This document shows positions 34,223 through 44,077 of a DNA stretch of 64,000 nucleotides, one piece after another. Position numbers and translations under genes: made by a program. Below the pieces are notes generated by a model. The model was not told where the DNA came from. It worked only from the letters and a program-made list of their open reading frames with translations, and made no database searches. Every line of letters begins with the position of its first letter. The stretch's first letter is position 1. The DNA comes from Dyella caseinilytica (GTDB lineage Bacteria; Pseudomonadota; Gammaproteobacteria; Xanthomonadales; Rhodanobacteraceae): the NCBI RefSeq assembly GCF_016865235.1, contig NZ_CP064030.1:2914001-2978000 (forward strand), given 5' to 3'.

Positions 34223-34249
34223 CGTCATCTCCGCGAAAGCGGGAATGAC
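34223..34249. repeat. REP-like palindrome between binding-protein and permease genes
   Basis: CGTCATCTCCGC and GCGGGAATGACC form an imperfect hairpin with GAAA loop, a form common as an intergenic repeat in Xanthomonadales. It is the only sizeable gap in the molybdenum operon and may separate expression of the transporter genes. Confidence 0.6.
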
Positions 34250-34265
34250 CGCTAGGATGTGATGC

Positions 34266-35039
34266 ATGAGCGCAAGTACGTATCACTCACGCCTACCTGT
34301 GATGGCAAGCGCTGTCACGCTATTGCTTCTGGCAGCACCTTTCGTAGGTCTTGCACTTGCGACCCATTGGAGCGACTTCCGTTTTGCCGATGGCGACGGC
34401 AGCGCCGTCGTGGTGTCACTGGTCTACAGTCTGCTTGCGCTGATCCTGATCATCGCGCTGGGTACGCCACTGGCTTGGTGGTTGGCGCGCTATCCGATGC
34501 GCGGCAAATGGCTGATCGATGCCTTACTGCTGCTCGCACTCCTGACACCGCCGCTGGCATTAGGTTTATTGCTGGCCTCCATGTACGGACCTTACGGTCC
34601 TGCCGGTAACTTGCTGGAACGGGCCGGACTGGTGCTTACCAATTCCGCACCAGCCTTCGTCATGGCGCAGTTCTACAGTGCGCTGCCCTATTACGTAATC
34701 GCAGCACGCGCTGCCTTCGAAAGCGTGCCGCGCGAACTGGAACAGATGGCCCTTACCCTTGGCCATTCACCCTGGCGCAGTTTTCTGCATGTCAGTTTGC
34801 CGCTCGCGAGGTTGGGGCTTGCCGCTGCCGTTGCGCTGGCGTGGGTGCGGGCACTGGGTGAATTCGGCGCTGTGCTGATCGTGGCCTATTACCCACAGGG
34901 GATTCCAGTGAAGCTGTGGGTGAATCTACAAAATGTGGGCCTCAGTGCGGTCTATCCGCTGCTATGGGTGTTTTTTCTCGTAGCCATGCCGATGCCGCTG
35001 ATCCTTGGCCTTGCAGCCCGCCGGCGGCATCTGATCTGA
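34266..35039 (+). CDS. modB: Molybdate-type ABC transporter permease
   Basis: 257 residues with about six membrane helices and the permease coupling motif (RELEQMALTLGHSPWRSFLHVSLPL). Characteristic ModB/WtpB segments are GTPLAWWLARYPMRGKWLID and WVRALGEFGAVLIVAYYPQG. Its stop overlaps the ATPase start (TGATG). Confidence 0.9.
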   Translation: MSASTYHSRLPVMASAVTLLLLAAPFVGLALATHWSDFRFADGDGSAVVVSLVYSLLALILIIALGTPLAWWLARYPMRGKWLIDALLLLALLTPPLALGLLLASMYGPYGPAGNLLERAGLVLTNSAPAFVMAQFYSALPYYVIAARAAFESVPRELEQMALTLGHSPWRSFLHVSLPLARLGLAAAVALAWVRALGEFGAVLIVAYYPQGIPVKLWVNLQNVGLSAVYPLLWVFFLVAMPMPLILGLAARRRHLI

Positions 35040-36022
35040 TGCACATCAACTACGCCATCCAGCATCCCATTGCGCTGCATGCAGCTTTCGATGTCGAAGG
35101 ATTCACCGTGCTGCTGGGTGTCAGCGGTGAAGGCAAATCACTGCTGTTGCGCGCCATCGCCGGTCTTGTTCCTGCGCAGGGCGAACCGTTTGGAGGTTTG
35201 GCCGCGCAGCATCGCGCGGTCGGTTATCTGCCCCAAGGCTACGCGCTGTTTCCGCATTTGAATGCGTGGCAGAACGTCGCTTTCGCCTTGCGCGGCACGC
35301 AACGCAAACAACAGGCCATGCAACTGCTGGAGCGCGTACACATGGCCGAATTCGCCGAGCGCTATGCGGCGACGCTGTCGGGGGGACAGCAGCAGCGCGT
35401 CGCACTGGCGCGCGCCATCGCACGCCGTCCGCAATTGCTGCTGTTGGATGAACCCACTTCGGCGCTTGATCCGGTCACCCGCGACGACGTCATCGCCGAG
35501 TTGATCGCCGAGGTGCATGAATTTGGCATTCCCACGCTGGCTGTCAGCCATGACCCGCACCTGGCTGCGGTAGCTGACCGACTGGTGCTGATGCACCAAC
35601 GCAACATCATCCAGATCGGCACACCGGAAGCGGTCTATGCCAAACCGGTCAACGGTGCCGCTGCGCGTTTGCTCGGTTATCGCAATGTGCACTACGGGCA
35701 CATCGATGGTGCACCGGGTGCATGGCGGTTAGTCTGGCCGGAGGGCGGCATGGCGCTTCCGATCGATGAGCAGCTCAAGCCTGGAACCAGCGTCGAATGG
35801 ACGATCGATCCAGCGGCCATTCGGATCATGGATGCGCAACATGCGCCGCGCCACGCCATTCCGGCGCTGATCGAGGTTCGGCATGTCGATAGCCACATCA
35901 CTCAGCTGGGCGTGCGCTGCGGCCAAGGCCGGCTTTGGGTCTCGGTGCCTCGCGATATGTCCATACCGGAAACGCCGATGATCCATCTGCCTTCCGAGGC
36001 GATTCATTACTGGCCGCGATAA
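35039..36022 (+). CDS. modC: Molybdate-type ABC transporter ATPase
   Basis: 327 residues. Walker A GVSGEGKS, Q-loop LPQGYALFPHL, signature LSGGQQQRVALARAIARRP, Walker B LLLLDEPTSALDP and switch His in AVSHDPH. After about residue 230 there is a C-terminal regulatory domain of the TOBE/MOP kind (GTSVEWTIDPAAIRIM). The Glu inside the P-loop is less common than Ser or Ala. ATG 35039 is fixed by the overlap with modB. Last gene of the operon; it converges with the formate dehydrogenase operon. Confidence 0.92.
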   Translation: MHINYAIQHPIALHAAFDVEGFTVLLGVSGEGKSLLLRAIAGLVPAQGEPFGGLAAQHRAVGYLPQGYALFPHLNAWQNVAFALRGTQRKQQAMQLLERVHMAEFAERYAATLSGGQQQRVALARAIARRPQLLLLDEPTSALDPVTRDDVIAELIAEVHEFGIPTLAVSHDPHLAAVADRLVLMHQRNIIQIGTPEAVYAKPVNGAAARLLGYRNVHYGHIDGAPGAWRLVWPEGGMALPIDEQLKPGTSVEWTIDPAAIRIMDAQHAPRHAIPALIEVRHVDSHITQLGVRCGQGRLWVSVPRDMSIPETPMIHLPSEAIHYWPR

Positions 36023-36065
36023 GTCCCATCCCATCGTCCCAACACGAGCTACGATGACGAGCGTG

Positions 36066-36311
36066 TTATTCGCGACCCGCCACGATTGTCTTGCGATCCA
36101 GTTCCTCTAATCGCTGCACCCCCAACTTCGCCAACGGTTCCAAACCTTCACCGCCGCTCTCAAGGTGCGCCACGATCTGTTTGCGCATGCCAGGTTCCCA
36201 GAAGCGCTTGAGATGATCGGCAATGCCCGCCACCGCCGCAGCCTGATCCGGCTCGGCCCCGAAGTAACGGCTGATATCGTTGGCCATCGCAACCAGGCGC
36301 TCGACGTTCAT
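36066..36311 (-). CDS. fdsD: Formate dehydrogenase delta subunit
   Basis: 81 residues with the family pattern: an N-terminal helix (RLVAMANDISRYFGA), an Ala-rich helix (AAAVAGIADHLKRFWEPGMR) and a short C-terminal helix (GLEPLAKLGVQRLEEL). FdsD is the small subunit of soluble NAD-dependent formate dehydrogenases. It overlaps fdhD by 4 nt and ends the operon. Confidence 0.9.
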   Translation of the reverse strand: MNVERLVAMANDISRYFGAEPDQAAAVAGIADHLKRFWEPGMRKQIVAHLESGGEGLEPLAKLGVQRLEELDRKTIVAGRE

Positions 36312-37159
36312 GCCCGGACTCCGGCTGTGTGCAGCAACCGCTGTGGATGCGTGTAGACAACATAGTGGCCGGGTCGTGCGAAACCCACCAGGGTCAGGTG
36401 AGTGCTCTCGGCCAGATGAATGGCCAAGGCGGTAGGTGCCGAAATCGCAGCCATGAAAGTGATACCCGCGCTGGCGGCCTTGGTTACCATCTCGTAACTG
36501 GCGCGGCTGGTCACCACCAAAAAGCCCTGCTCGGGGTCGACATTCGCCTTGACCATGGCTCCGATCAGCTTATCTAGCGCGTTGTGCCGGCCAACATCTT
36601 CGCGGACCATCGCAATGCCGCCATCGATGCAGCACCACGCAGCGGCGTGCACCGAACCGGTGGCTGCATTGACCGGCTGCGCGGCACGCAGCGCATCCAG
36701 TGCGCGCTCCAGCGCCGCGGATTCGATACGGCGTCCCTCGCCCACCGCCGCCGGATGGCGCACGGCATCTTCCAGCATGCGTGCGCCGCATAATCCGCAA
36801 CCGCTGCGTCCTGGCAACAAACGTTCACCGCCGCTGCCAGCGCGCTGCTCGATGGTGCCGGATACGACCTGCATGGCCAGCTCGACGCCTTCCAGACGAG
36901 GACGCACTTCGATCGACTTCAGCTCCGCTTGCGTTCCGACCAAGCCTTCACTCAGCGAAAAACCCAGCGCAAAGTCCTCCAGATCCAGCGGCGTCACCAT
37001 CATGACCGCAAACGGCACATCGTTATAGACCATCGCCACCGGCACTTCTTCGGTGATTGCATCGCTCACCTGCTCGTGCTCGCCACGGCGATAACGATCG
37101 ACACGGCGAGTCACGTAGCCATGACCGATGGCGGAGGTTTCAGGGCGTTTCGGCAGCAT
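36308..37159 (-). CDS. fdhD: Sulfur carrier/sulfurtransferase FdhD
   Basis: 283 residues. FdhD passes sulfur from a cysteine desulfurase to the Mo-bisMGD cofactor, a step needed for active formate dehydrogenase. The catalytic CxxC is in SGCGLCGARM, and the REDVGRHNALDKLIG, VVTSRASYEMVTKAASAGI and ISAPTALAIHLAE segments are typical. It overlaps the end of fdsA by 20 nt and is in the same operon as the enzyme it activates. Confidence 0.95.
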   Translation of the reverse strand: MLPKRPETSAIGHGYVTRRVDRYRRGEHEQVSDAITEEVPVAMVYNDVPFAVMMVTPLDLEDFALGFSLSEGLVGTQAELKSIEVRPRLEGVELAMQVVSGTIEQRAGSGGERLLPGRSGCGLCGARMLEDAVRHPAAVGEGRRIESAALERALDALRAAQPVNAATGSVHAAAWCCIDGGIAMVREDVGRHNALDKLIGAMVKANVDPEQGFLVVTSRASYEMVTKAASAGITFMAAISAPTALAIHLAESTHLTLVGFARPGHYVVYTHPQRLLHTAGVRA

Positions 37160-40019
37160 CCAGCAGCGCCTGTTGTTCGTGAGAGAAAACCTTATAACGC
37201 TTCTGCCACTCCGAAGGTTGGCTGACGCGTGTGACTTGCACCGCCGTCACTTTGTACTCGGGGCAGTTGGTGGCCCAATCGGAGTTTTCCGTGGTGATGA
37301 CATTGGCGCCCGACCCCGGGAAATGGAACGTGGTGTAGACCACACCGGGCTGCATACGCTCCGATATCCGTGCCCGCAGCACGGTCTGTCCGGCTCGGCT
37401 CTCGATGCCAACCCAGTCATTGTCCTGGATACCGCGCTCTTCGGCATCGTGCGGATGAATTTCCAGACGATCCTCGTCATGCCACATCACATTGGCAGTG
37501 CGGCGCGTCTGCGCACCGACATTGTATTGGCTGAGAATGCGACCGGTGGTCAGGATCAGCGGATGTTCCGCGTTGACTTTTTCGGACGTCGGTACGTATT
37601 CGGTCAGCATGAACCGGCCTTTGCCGCGCACGAATTCCTCAACATGCATGACAGGTGTGCCTTCCGGATGCTGCGCGTTACACGGCCACTGGATCGAACC
37701 GAGCTGATCGATCTTATCGAAACTGACACCGTTGAAGGTTGGGGTAAGCCGTGCAATTTCGTCCATGATCTCGGACGGATGTTTGTAATGCATGGGATAA
37801 CCCATGGCATTGGCCAGCAGCTGTGTGACCTCCCAGTCGGCATAGCGCCCCTTGGGTTCCATGACCTTGCGCACGCGCGATATACGGCGCTCAGCATTGG
37901 TGAACGTGCCGTCTTTTTCGAGGAACGAACAACCGGGCAGGAAGACGTGCGCGAACTTGGCCGTTTCATTGAGAAACAGATCCTGCACCACCACGCATTC
38001 CAACGCTTCCAATGCTGCTGTGACATGCTGTGTGTTCGGATCGGACTGCGCGATATCTTCGCCCTCGATATAGAGCCCCTTGAAGCTCCCATCCAGCGCG
38101 GCCTCGAACATATTAGGAATGCGCAGACCCGGCTCGTCGTACAGCGACACACCCCAAGCTTCTTCGAATGAAGCGCGCACTTTGGCGTCGCCTACATGCC
38201 GATAGCCGGGAAATTCATGCGGAAAGGAACCCATGTCGCAGGAGCCCTGCACATTGTTCTGCCCACGCAGCGGATTCACCCCCACACCTTCGCGGCCGAT
38301 GTTGCCCGTTGCCATTGCGAGGTTCGCAATCGCCATTACCGCGGTGGAACCTTGCGAGTGCTCCGTAACACCAAGCCCGTAGTAAATCGCCGCATTGCCG
38401 CCAGTCGCGTACAACCGTGCAGCGCGGCGCACCAGCTCGGCAGGCACGCCGGTGTCGGCCTCCATCGCCTCTGGACTGTATTTGTCCTGCGCCACGAACG
38501 TGCGCCATTTTTCAAACGCGTCATGCTCACAGCGCGCGGCGACGAAGTCCTCATTCACCAGGCCTTCGGTGACAATCACATGAGCCAGGGTATCGAGCAC
38601 CGCAACGTTGGTGCCCGGCTTGAGCTTGAGATGGTAATCCGCCTGGATGTGCGGCGTGCGCACCAGATCGATACGACGCGGATCGATCACGATCAGCCTG
38701 GCGCCAGCACGCAGACGACGTTTCATCTGAGAACCAAAGACTGGATGCGCGTCCGTCGGATTGGCGCCGATCACCAGCACCACATCGGTCTGCTCAATGG
38801 AGTCGAAATCCTGTGTTCCGGCCGACTCACCCAACGTAGCCTTCAGGCCGTAGCCGGTTGGTGAGTGGCAGACACGAGCGCAGGTATCTACATTGTTGTT
38901 GCCGAAACCGGCACGAACCAGTTTCTGCACCAGGTAAGTCTCCTCGTTAGTGCAACGCGAAGACGTAATGCCGCCAATGGAGAACTTGCCGTACGTCGCT
39001 TGTAGCCGCTTGAACTCGCTGGCGACGTGCGCAATGGCTTCATCCCAGCTCACGATCCGCCATGGATCGCTGATTTTCTGCCGAATCATTGGCGTATTGA
39101 TGCGATCCGGGTGGGTGGCATAGCCGATGGCAAAACGACCCTTGACGCAGGAATGGCCATGATTGGCATGGCCATCCTTGTTCGGCACCATGCGGACAAT
39201 TTCCTCGCCTTTCATCTCGGCACGGAAACTGCAACCGACGCCACAATAGGCGCAGGTAGTGATCACGCTATGCTCCGCTTGGCCGCGGTCGATCAGCGAC
39301 TTTTCCGAAAGTGTCGCCGTAGGACATGCCTGCACGCAGGCGCCGCAGGATACGCATTCGGAATCCAGGAAGCGATCGTTCTGGCTGGCCGAAACCTTCG
39401 ACTCGAAACCGCGCCCCTGAATGGTCAATGCGAAGGTGCCTTGCACCTCCTCGCAGGCACGTACGCAGCGTGAGCAGACGATGCACTTAGAAGGATCGAA
39501 GGTGAAGTACGGATTCGATTCGTCCTTCGGGGCAAAGTGAGGATTCGCCTCGCCTTGACGGCCCTTTGCGAACACGTGATTCGCGCCGTCATAGCCGTAA
39601 CGCACTTCGCGCAACCCTACCACCCCGGCCATATCCTGCAGTTCGCAATGACCGTTTGCGGGACAGGTGAGGCAATCCAGCGGATGATCGGAGATATACA
39701 ACTCCATCACGCCGCGGCGAATCTCGGCCAGCTTCGGCGTCTGCGTACTGACCTTCATCCCTTCGATCACTGGCGTGGTGCATGAGGCCGGGTAGCCTTT
39801 TCGTCCCTCGATCTCCACCAGGCAAAGGCGGCAGGAACCGAACGCTTCCAGCATGTCGGTCGCGCATAGCTTGGGAATGTTGATGCCAGCCTGCGCAGCG
39901 GCACGCATGACCGAGGTACCTTCTGGCACGTTGATACTTCGACCGTCGATCTCCAGCGTCACCAGCGTGTCAGATTTTACGGCGGGTGTACCGCGATCGA
40001 TTTCGACAATGGACAACAT
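37140..40019 (-). CDS. fdsA: NAD-dependent formate dehydrogenase alpha (molybdenum) subunit
   Basis: 959 residues. In order: an N-terminal [2Fe-2S] ferredoxin domain (ATDMLEAFGSCRLCLVEIEG), a NuoG-like His-Cys cluster region (DHPLDCLTCPANGHCELQ), two [4Fe-4S] motifs (CIVCSRCVRACEE and CVSCGACVQACP), then the molybdopterin oxidoreductase core with the proximal cluster CAYCGVGCSF, the Mo-ligand Cys in RVCHSPTGYGLKATLG and C-terminal MGD-binding domain (GRILSQYNVGAQTRRT). It oxidises formate to CO2 in the cytoplasm. AGGAGG lies 9 nt before the ATG. Confidence 0.96.
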   Translation of the reverse strand: MLSIVEIDRGTPAVKSDTLVTLEIDGRSINVPEGTSVMRAAAQAGINIPKLCATDMLEAFGSCRLCLVEIEGRKGYPASCTTPVIEGMKVSTQTPKLAEIRRGVMELYISDHPLDCLTCPANGHCELQDMAGVVGLREVRYGYDGANHVFAKGRQGEANPHFAPKDESNPYFTFDPSKCIVCSRCVRACEEVQGTFALTIQGRGFESKVSASQNDRFLDSECVSCGACVQACPTATLSEKSLIDRGQAEHSVITTCAYCGVGCSFRAEMKGEEIVRMVPNKDGHANHGHSCVKGRFAIGYATHPDRINTPMIRQKISDPWRIVSWDEAIAHVASEFKRLQATYGKFSIGGITSSRCTNEETYLVQKLVRAGFGNNNVDTCARVCHSPTGYGLKATLGESAGTQDFDSIEQTDVVLVIGANPTDAHPVFGSQMKRRLRAGARLIVIDPRRIDLVRTPHIQADYHLKLKPGTNVAVLDTLAHVIVTEGLVNEDFVAARCEHDAFEKWRTFVAQDKYSPEAMEADTGVPAELVRRAARLYATGGNAAIYYGLGVTEHSQGSTAVMAIANLAMATGNIGREGVGVNPLRGQNNVQGSCDMGSFPHEFPGYRHVGDAKVRASFEEAWGVSLYDEPGLRIPNMFEAALDGSFKGLYIEGEDIAQSDPNTQHVTAALEALECVVVQDLFLNETAKFAHVFLPGCSFLEKDGTFTNAERRISRVRKVMEPKGRYADWEVTQLLANAMGYPMHYKHPSEIMDEIARLTPTFNGVSFDKIDQLGSIQWPCNAQHPEGTPVMHVEEFVRGKGRFMLTEYVPTSEKVNAEHPLILTTGRILSQYNVGAQTRRTANVMWHDEDRLEIHPHDAEERGIQDNDWVGIESRAGQTVLRARISERMQPGVVYTTFHFPGSGANVITTENSDWATNCPEYKVTAVQVTRVSQPSEWQKRYKVFSHEQQALLDAAETP

Positions 40020-40083
40020 GACGAACTACCTCCTCGAACCTCTGCGACGACGGCATTAACCCTCCGTCCTTCAACGGCGAGAG

Positions 40084-41631
40084 CTAAGTCTTCGCGCCTT
40101 CAAAATCTTCATGAAAATGATCGATAGCACTCAGCACCGGAAACGGCGCCATGCCGCCCAGTGCACAAAGCGAACCGGCCAGCATGGTCTGACATAGATC
40201 CCGCAGCAGCACTTCGTTGCGCTCACGCTCCGCCGCATCGCCGGCGATGATCCGATCAATCACCTCCACGCCGCGGGTGGAACCGATACGGCATGGCGTG
40301 CACTTGCCGCAAGACTCGATCGCGCAAAACTCCATCGCAAAACGGGCTTGCCTGGCCATGTCGACCGTATCGTCGAACACCACTACGCCTCCGTGGCCGA
40401 CCATGCCGCTGATGGCAGCAAACGCTTCATAGTCAATCGGCGTGTCCAGTCTCGACTCGGGGATGTAGGCACCCAACGGTCCTCCAACCTGCACCGCGCG
40501 GATGCGGCGGCCGCTGGCGGTGCCACCACCGTAATCTTCGATCAGTTCGCGCAGGGTCAAACCGAACGCACACTCAACGAGTCCCGGCCGTTTAACGTTG
40601 CCTGCCAGTTGCAACGGCAAGGTACCGCGCGAGCGCCCGCTGCCGTAGTCGCGATAGAACGTGGCGCCGCGCTCCAGAATGATGGGCACGCTCGCCAGCG
40701 TGATCACGTTGTTGATCACAGTGGGCTTGCCGAACAAGCCCTGGACAGCGGGCAAAGGCGGCTTGAAACGCACCTGCCCGCGCCTGCCTTCCAGGCTTTC
40801 GAGCAATGAGGTTTCTTCGCCACAGATATAAGCACCGGCTGCCATACGCACTTCGAGGTGAAAGGCCTTGCCGCTGCCGCAGATATCATCGCCAAGATAG
40901 CCGCTGGCTCTGGCCGCTTCGATCGCCGCTTCCAGTGCACGTTGCGCATGCGGATACTCGATGCGCAGATAGATATAGCCCTGCGTAGCGCCGACAGCGA
41001 GCGCAGCAATGGTCATCCCTTCGAGCAACGCGAAGGGATCGCCTTCCATCAGCATGCGGTCGGCGAATGTGCCTGAGTCGCCTTCATCCGCGTTGCAGAC
41101 GATGTATTTCCGATCCGCTTCCGCATCAAGGCAGGTTTTCCACTTGATGCCCGTGGGAAATGCCGCGCCACCACGGCCACGAAGGCCCGAGTCAGTGACG
41201 GTTTGCACCATCGCCACCGGCCCCATCTGTAACGCGGATGCGAGTCCGCGATAACCGCCATGCGCACGGTAATCATCGAGGCTGCGCGGATCGATGACGC
41301 CCACCCGCGCAAACGTGAGACGCTGCTGGTTCTTCAACCACGGCATCTCCTCGGTCAGCCCTAGCGCGAGTACGTCTTCACCGCCCTGCAGGAAACCGGC
41401 GTCGAACAGTGCTGAAACGTCATCCGCCTGCACCGGTCCGTAAGCGATCCGCCCCTTATCCGTCTGCACCTCGACCATCGGTTCCAGCCAGTACAGACCA
41501 CGCGAGCCATTACGCACGATGCGCACGTCGACATGGCGAAGCTCCGCCTCGGCGGCGATAGCGATCGCGACCTCTTCGGCCCCCAGTGACAACGCACTGG
41601 CATCGCGCGGTACATAGACGGTGACGCTCAT
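40084..41631 (-). CDS. fdsB: NAD-dependent formate dehydrogenase beta (FMN/NAD-binding) subunit
   Basis: 515 residues. A thioredoxin-like [2Fe-2S]-type N-terminal region of NuoE kind (residues 1-110) is fused to a NuoF-like core: NAD site LRGRGGAAFPTGIKWK, FMN site YIVCNADEGDSGTFADRML, and C-terminal [4Fe-4S] motif ESCGKCTPCRIGSTRG. It passes electrons from FdsA to NAD+. ATG 41631 is chosen for its ATGA overlap with fdsG; a start 7 codons earlier is open. Confidence 0.95.
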   Translation of the reverse strand: MSVTVYVPRDASALSLGAEEVAIAIAAEAELRHVDVRIVRNGSRGLYWLEPMVEVQTDKGRIAYGPVQADDVSALFDAGFLQGGEDVLALGLTEEMPWLKNQQRLTFARVGVIDPRSLDDYRAHGGYRGLASALQMGPVAMVQTVTDSGLRGRGGAAFPTGIKWKTCLDAEADRKYIVCNADEGDSGTFADRMLMEGDPFALLEGMTIAALAVGATQGYIYLRIEYPHAQRALEAAIEAARASGYLGDDICGSGKAFHLEVRMAAGAYICGEETSLLESLEGRRGQVRFKPPLPAVQGLFGKPTVINNVITLASVPIILERGATFYRDYGSGRSRGTLPLQLAGNVKRPGLVECAFGLTLRELIEDYGGGTASGRRIRAVQVGGPLGAYIPESRLDTPIDYEAFAAISGMVGHGGVVVFDDTVDMARQARFAMEFCAIESCGKCTPCRIGSTRGVEVIDRIIAGDAAERERNEVLLRDLCQTMLAGSLCALGGMAPFPVLSAIDHFHEDFEGAKT

Positions 41632-42137
41632 GTCGCCTCCGCTTTCAGCCATGCGTCGAAACTCGCCGGCGTAACTCGCCCCTTCAAGGCGTCATCAACC
41701 ATCATCGCTGGCGAGCAGGCGCAATTACCGAGGCAATACACCGGCTCGAGTGTGAACACGCCGTCGGCGGTCGTTTCATGGAAATCCACACCCAGCCGAT
41801 GCTTCACGTGCTTTTCCAGCGCTGCGGCACCCATCGCCTGGCACGACTCCGCGCGGCATAGATAAATGACGCGTTTGCCCGCCGGTCGCGTGCGAAAGAA
41901 GTGATAAAACGACACCACGCCATGCACATCGGCGCGTGAGAGATTCATCTCGCGTGCAATCAGCGGGATCGACTCCTCGGGTATATAACCTACCGACGCC
42001 TGTATGCCGTGTAGCACGGGCAGCAGCGCACCCGGCTGGTCTTTCAGCCGGGTGGTGATTTGCAGAATCGCGTCACGGAGCTTGTCATCGATGGGCGGCA
42101 GCGCGGCGACGTTCTTGACAGGCTTCATGAATGACAT
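41628..42137 (-). CDS. fdsG: NAD-dependent formate dehydrogenase gamma (NuoE-like) subunit
   Basis: 169 residues of the 24-kDa NuoE family. Cys ligands of the [2Fe-2S] cluster are in CRAESC and in YCLGNCACSPA. Helical N-terminus includes LLPVLHGIQASVGYIPEESI and VHGVVSFYHFFRTRP. The start is uncertain between ATG 42137 and ATG 42128; GAGG is close to both. Confidence 0.93.
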   Translation of the reverse strand: MSFMKPVKNVAALPPIDDKLRDAILQITTRLKDQPGALLPVLHGIQASVGYIPEESIPLIAREMNLSRADVHGVVSFYHFFRTRPAGKRVIYLCRAESCQAMGAAALEKHVKHRLGVDFHETTADGVFTLEPVYCLGNCACSPAMMVDDALKGRVTPASFDAWLKAEAT

Positions 42138-42142
42138 CGACC

Positions 42143-43786
42143 TCAAAACAATGCGGCGGCCTTGCTGAGCGCAATCCATACACCGATCAGGAAGGGAATG
42201 CCCACCAGCGCCCAGGCAACGATGCCCATCGCGCCAAAACCACCGCGCGCCGCCTGGCTGGCGTTGGCCGTGACGTGAGGCGCCTCATGCTGCAATGAGC
42301 GTTCGCGCTCCAGCTCCTCATCGGTCATATGGTGCGCTTCATTGACCGGCTTGACCAGCAGATTGGCGATCAGGCCGATGAACAGCAAACCGGCCAGGAT
42401 GTAGAGCGTGCGGTCGTAAACCAGGCTTTTGGCTACACCGGCATCCAACTGCGCTTGCCGTACCGCCGCGATCAGGAACGGCCCGGCAATGCCTGCCACC
42501 GACCACGCCGTCAGCAGCCGCCCGTGGATCGCGCCAACCATTTGTGTACCGAAAATGTCGGACAGGTAAGCCGGCACCGTGGCGAAGCCACCGCCATACA
42601 TGGAGATAATGACGCACACGGCAATCACGAACATGCCAGCCAGCCCCAGGTGCCCCAGCGTAGGCAGGCTGCAATACAGCAGGATGCCAAGCACGAAGAA
42701 CACGACATAGGTGTTCTTGCGACCGATGAAGTCGGAGGTGGAGGCCCAGAAAATGCGCCCCAGGCTGTTGAACAAGCTGATCAGGCCAACCAGACCCGCC
42801 GCTGATGCCGCGATCGCTGCCTTCTGCGCAGTTGTCAGAACACCGCCGCCATCCAGTCCGAGCAGGCGACCGCCGAACACGTCCTGCAGCATGGGGCTGG
42901 CCATGGAAATCACGCCGATGCCGGCAGTGACGTTCATGCACAGCACGATCCAGATCATCCAGAACTGCGGCGTTTTCCAGGCGCGGTTCAAATGTACGTG
43001 ATTGCGGGTAATGAGCTTACTGGCCGAAGCCGGCGGCGTCCAGCCGGCGGGCAGCCAACCGTTAGGCGGCACGCGAAAACCGAATGCACCAGCCGACATC
43101 GCGACGAAATACAGGATGCCCATCACGATCAAGGTGCTGGCGACGCCAGGAATCTCGCCGTGGGCGAAACGCGCCATCAGCGCAACAGCAATAGGCGCAC
43201 CAATCATCGCGCCGCCACCATAGCCCATGATCGCGAAGCCCGTGGCCAAGCCGCGGCGATCCGGAAACCACTTGATCAGCGTGGACACAGGGGTGATGTA
43301 ACCCAGCCCTTGTCCTATTCCGCCAAGCACACCACAACCCAGAAACGTCAGCCAGAGCTGATGCATCGATACGCCGATGCCGCCAATGACCAATCCGCCA
43401 CCCCAGCACAAGGCTGCAATGAAACCGGCCTTGCGCGGACCTGCGTGCTCAAGCCAACCGCCCCAAATGGCGGCCGAAATGCCGAGCATGGCAATAAAGG
43501 TTTCGAAAATATGCGTGACGGCCGGCACCGTCCAATTGCATGACGTGGCGAAAAGCTGCGCAAAAAAACCGGCACTTCCGCAACTCGGCGCGCCCGGCAC
43601 CAATTTGCTCATCGGTAGCCAGAACACCGAAAAACCATAGGCCATGCCGATGCATAAATGGATGGCCAAAGCTGCCGGCGGCACCAGCCAGCGATTGAAA
43701 CGCGGACCGGCAATGATGCGTTCCCTCGCTAACAATCCCGGCGTCTTTCCCCCAGACGCCGTTACAGCCTCAGGCACGACAGTCAT
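42143..43786 (-). CDS. MFS transporter of the oxalate/formate antiporter (OFA) family
   Basis: 547 residues with 12 membrane helices and an extra hydrophobic helix at the C-terminus (IVAWALVGIPFLIGVWIALS). Long inserts around SKLVPGAPSCGSAGFFAQLF and the cytoplasmic RVPPNGWLPAGWTPPASASK segment are typical of the large OFA-family proteins. GGGAG is 6 nt before the ATG. It is the first gene of the formate dehydrogenase operon, 5 bp ahead of fdsG, so formate or oxalate uptake/exchange is a reasonable inference. Confidence 0.9.
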   Translation of the reverse strand: MTVVPEAVTASGGKTPGLLARERIIAGPRFNRWLVPPAALAIHLCIGMAYGFSVFWLPMSKLVPGAPSCGSAGFFAQLFATSCNWTVPAVTHIFETFIAMLGISAAIWGGWLEHAGPRKAGFIAALCWGGGLVIGGIGVSMHQLWLTFLGCGVLGGIGQGLGYITPVSTLIKWFPDRRGLATGFAIMGYGGGAMIGAPIAVALMARFAHGEIPGVASTLIVMGILYFVAMSAGAFGFRVPPNGWLPAGWTPPASASKLITRNHVHLNRAWKTPQFWMIWIVLCMNVTAGIGVISMASPMLQDVFGGRLLGLDGGGVLTTAQKAAIAASAAGLVGLISLFNSLGRIFWASTSDFIGRKNTYVVFFVLGILLYCSLPTLGHLGLAGMFVIAVCVIISMYGGGFATVPAYLSDIFGTQMVGAIHGRLLTAWSVAGIAGPFLIAAVRQAQLDAGVAKSLVYDRTLYILAGLLFIGLIANLLVKPVNEAHHMTDEELERERSLQHEAPHVTANASQAARGGFGAMGIVAWALVGIPFLIGVWIALSKAAALF

Positions 43787-44077
43787 GATCGTCTCCCAAA
43801 GTCAGCATGGGACAACTGATGCATCGCGTTGGCGACATGGGTGACTGTAGCCTAAGCCGCATGCAAAAAGTCTACGCGTCAAAAACCCTGTTTACTGCTA
43901 CGCAGCATGTCATGTGCAACGCTGCAGCCTGTCATATTTCAAGCACTGAAATGCACGCACATTTTTGATGCACGAACTATTTCAGATGTTCGTGCGGTGC
44001 AATATTCACCCTGCCTCGCTCATGCTGGCAAAGCTTGTCACGCGTAAGGACGGATCGGGGAACAGTACAAAAAACCA

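Noticed and set aside
34916..35038. 41-residue extension of the ModC frame
   Set aside because: It overlaps the permease coding region; the TGATG junction fixes the start at 35039.
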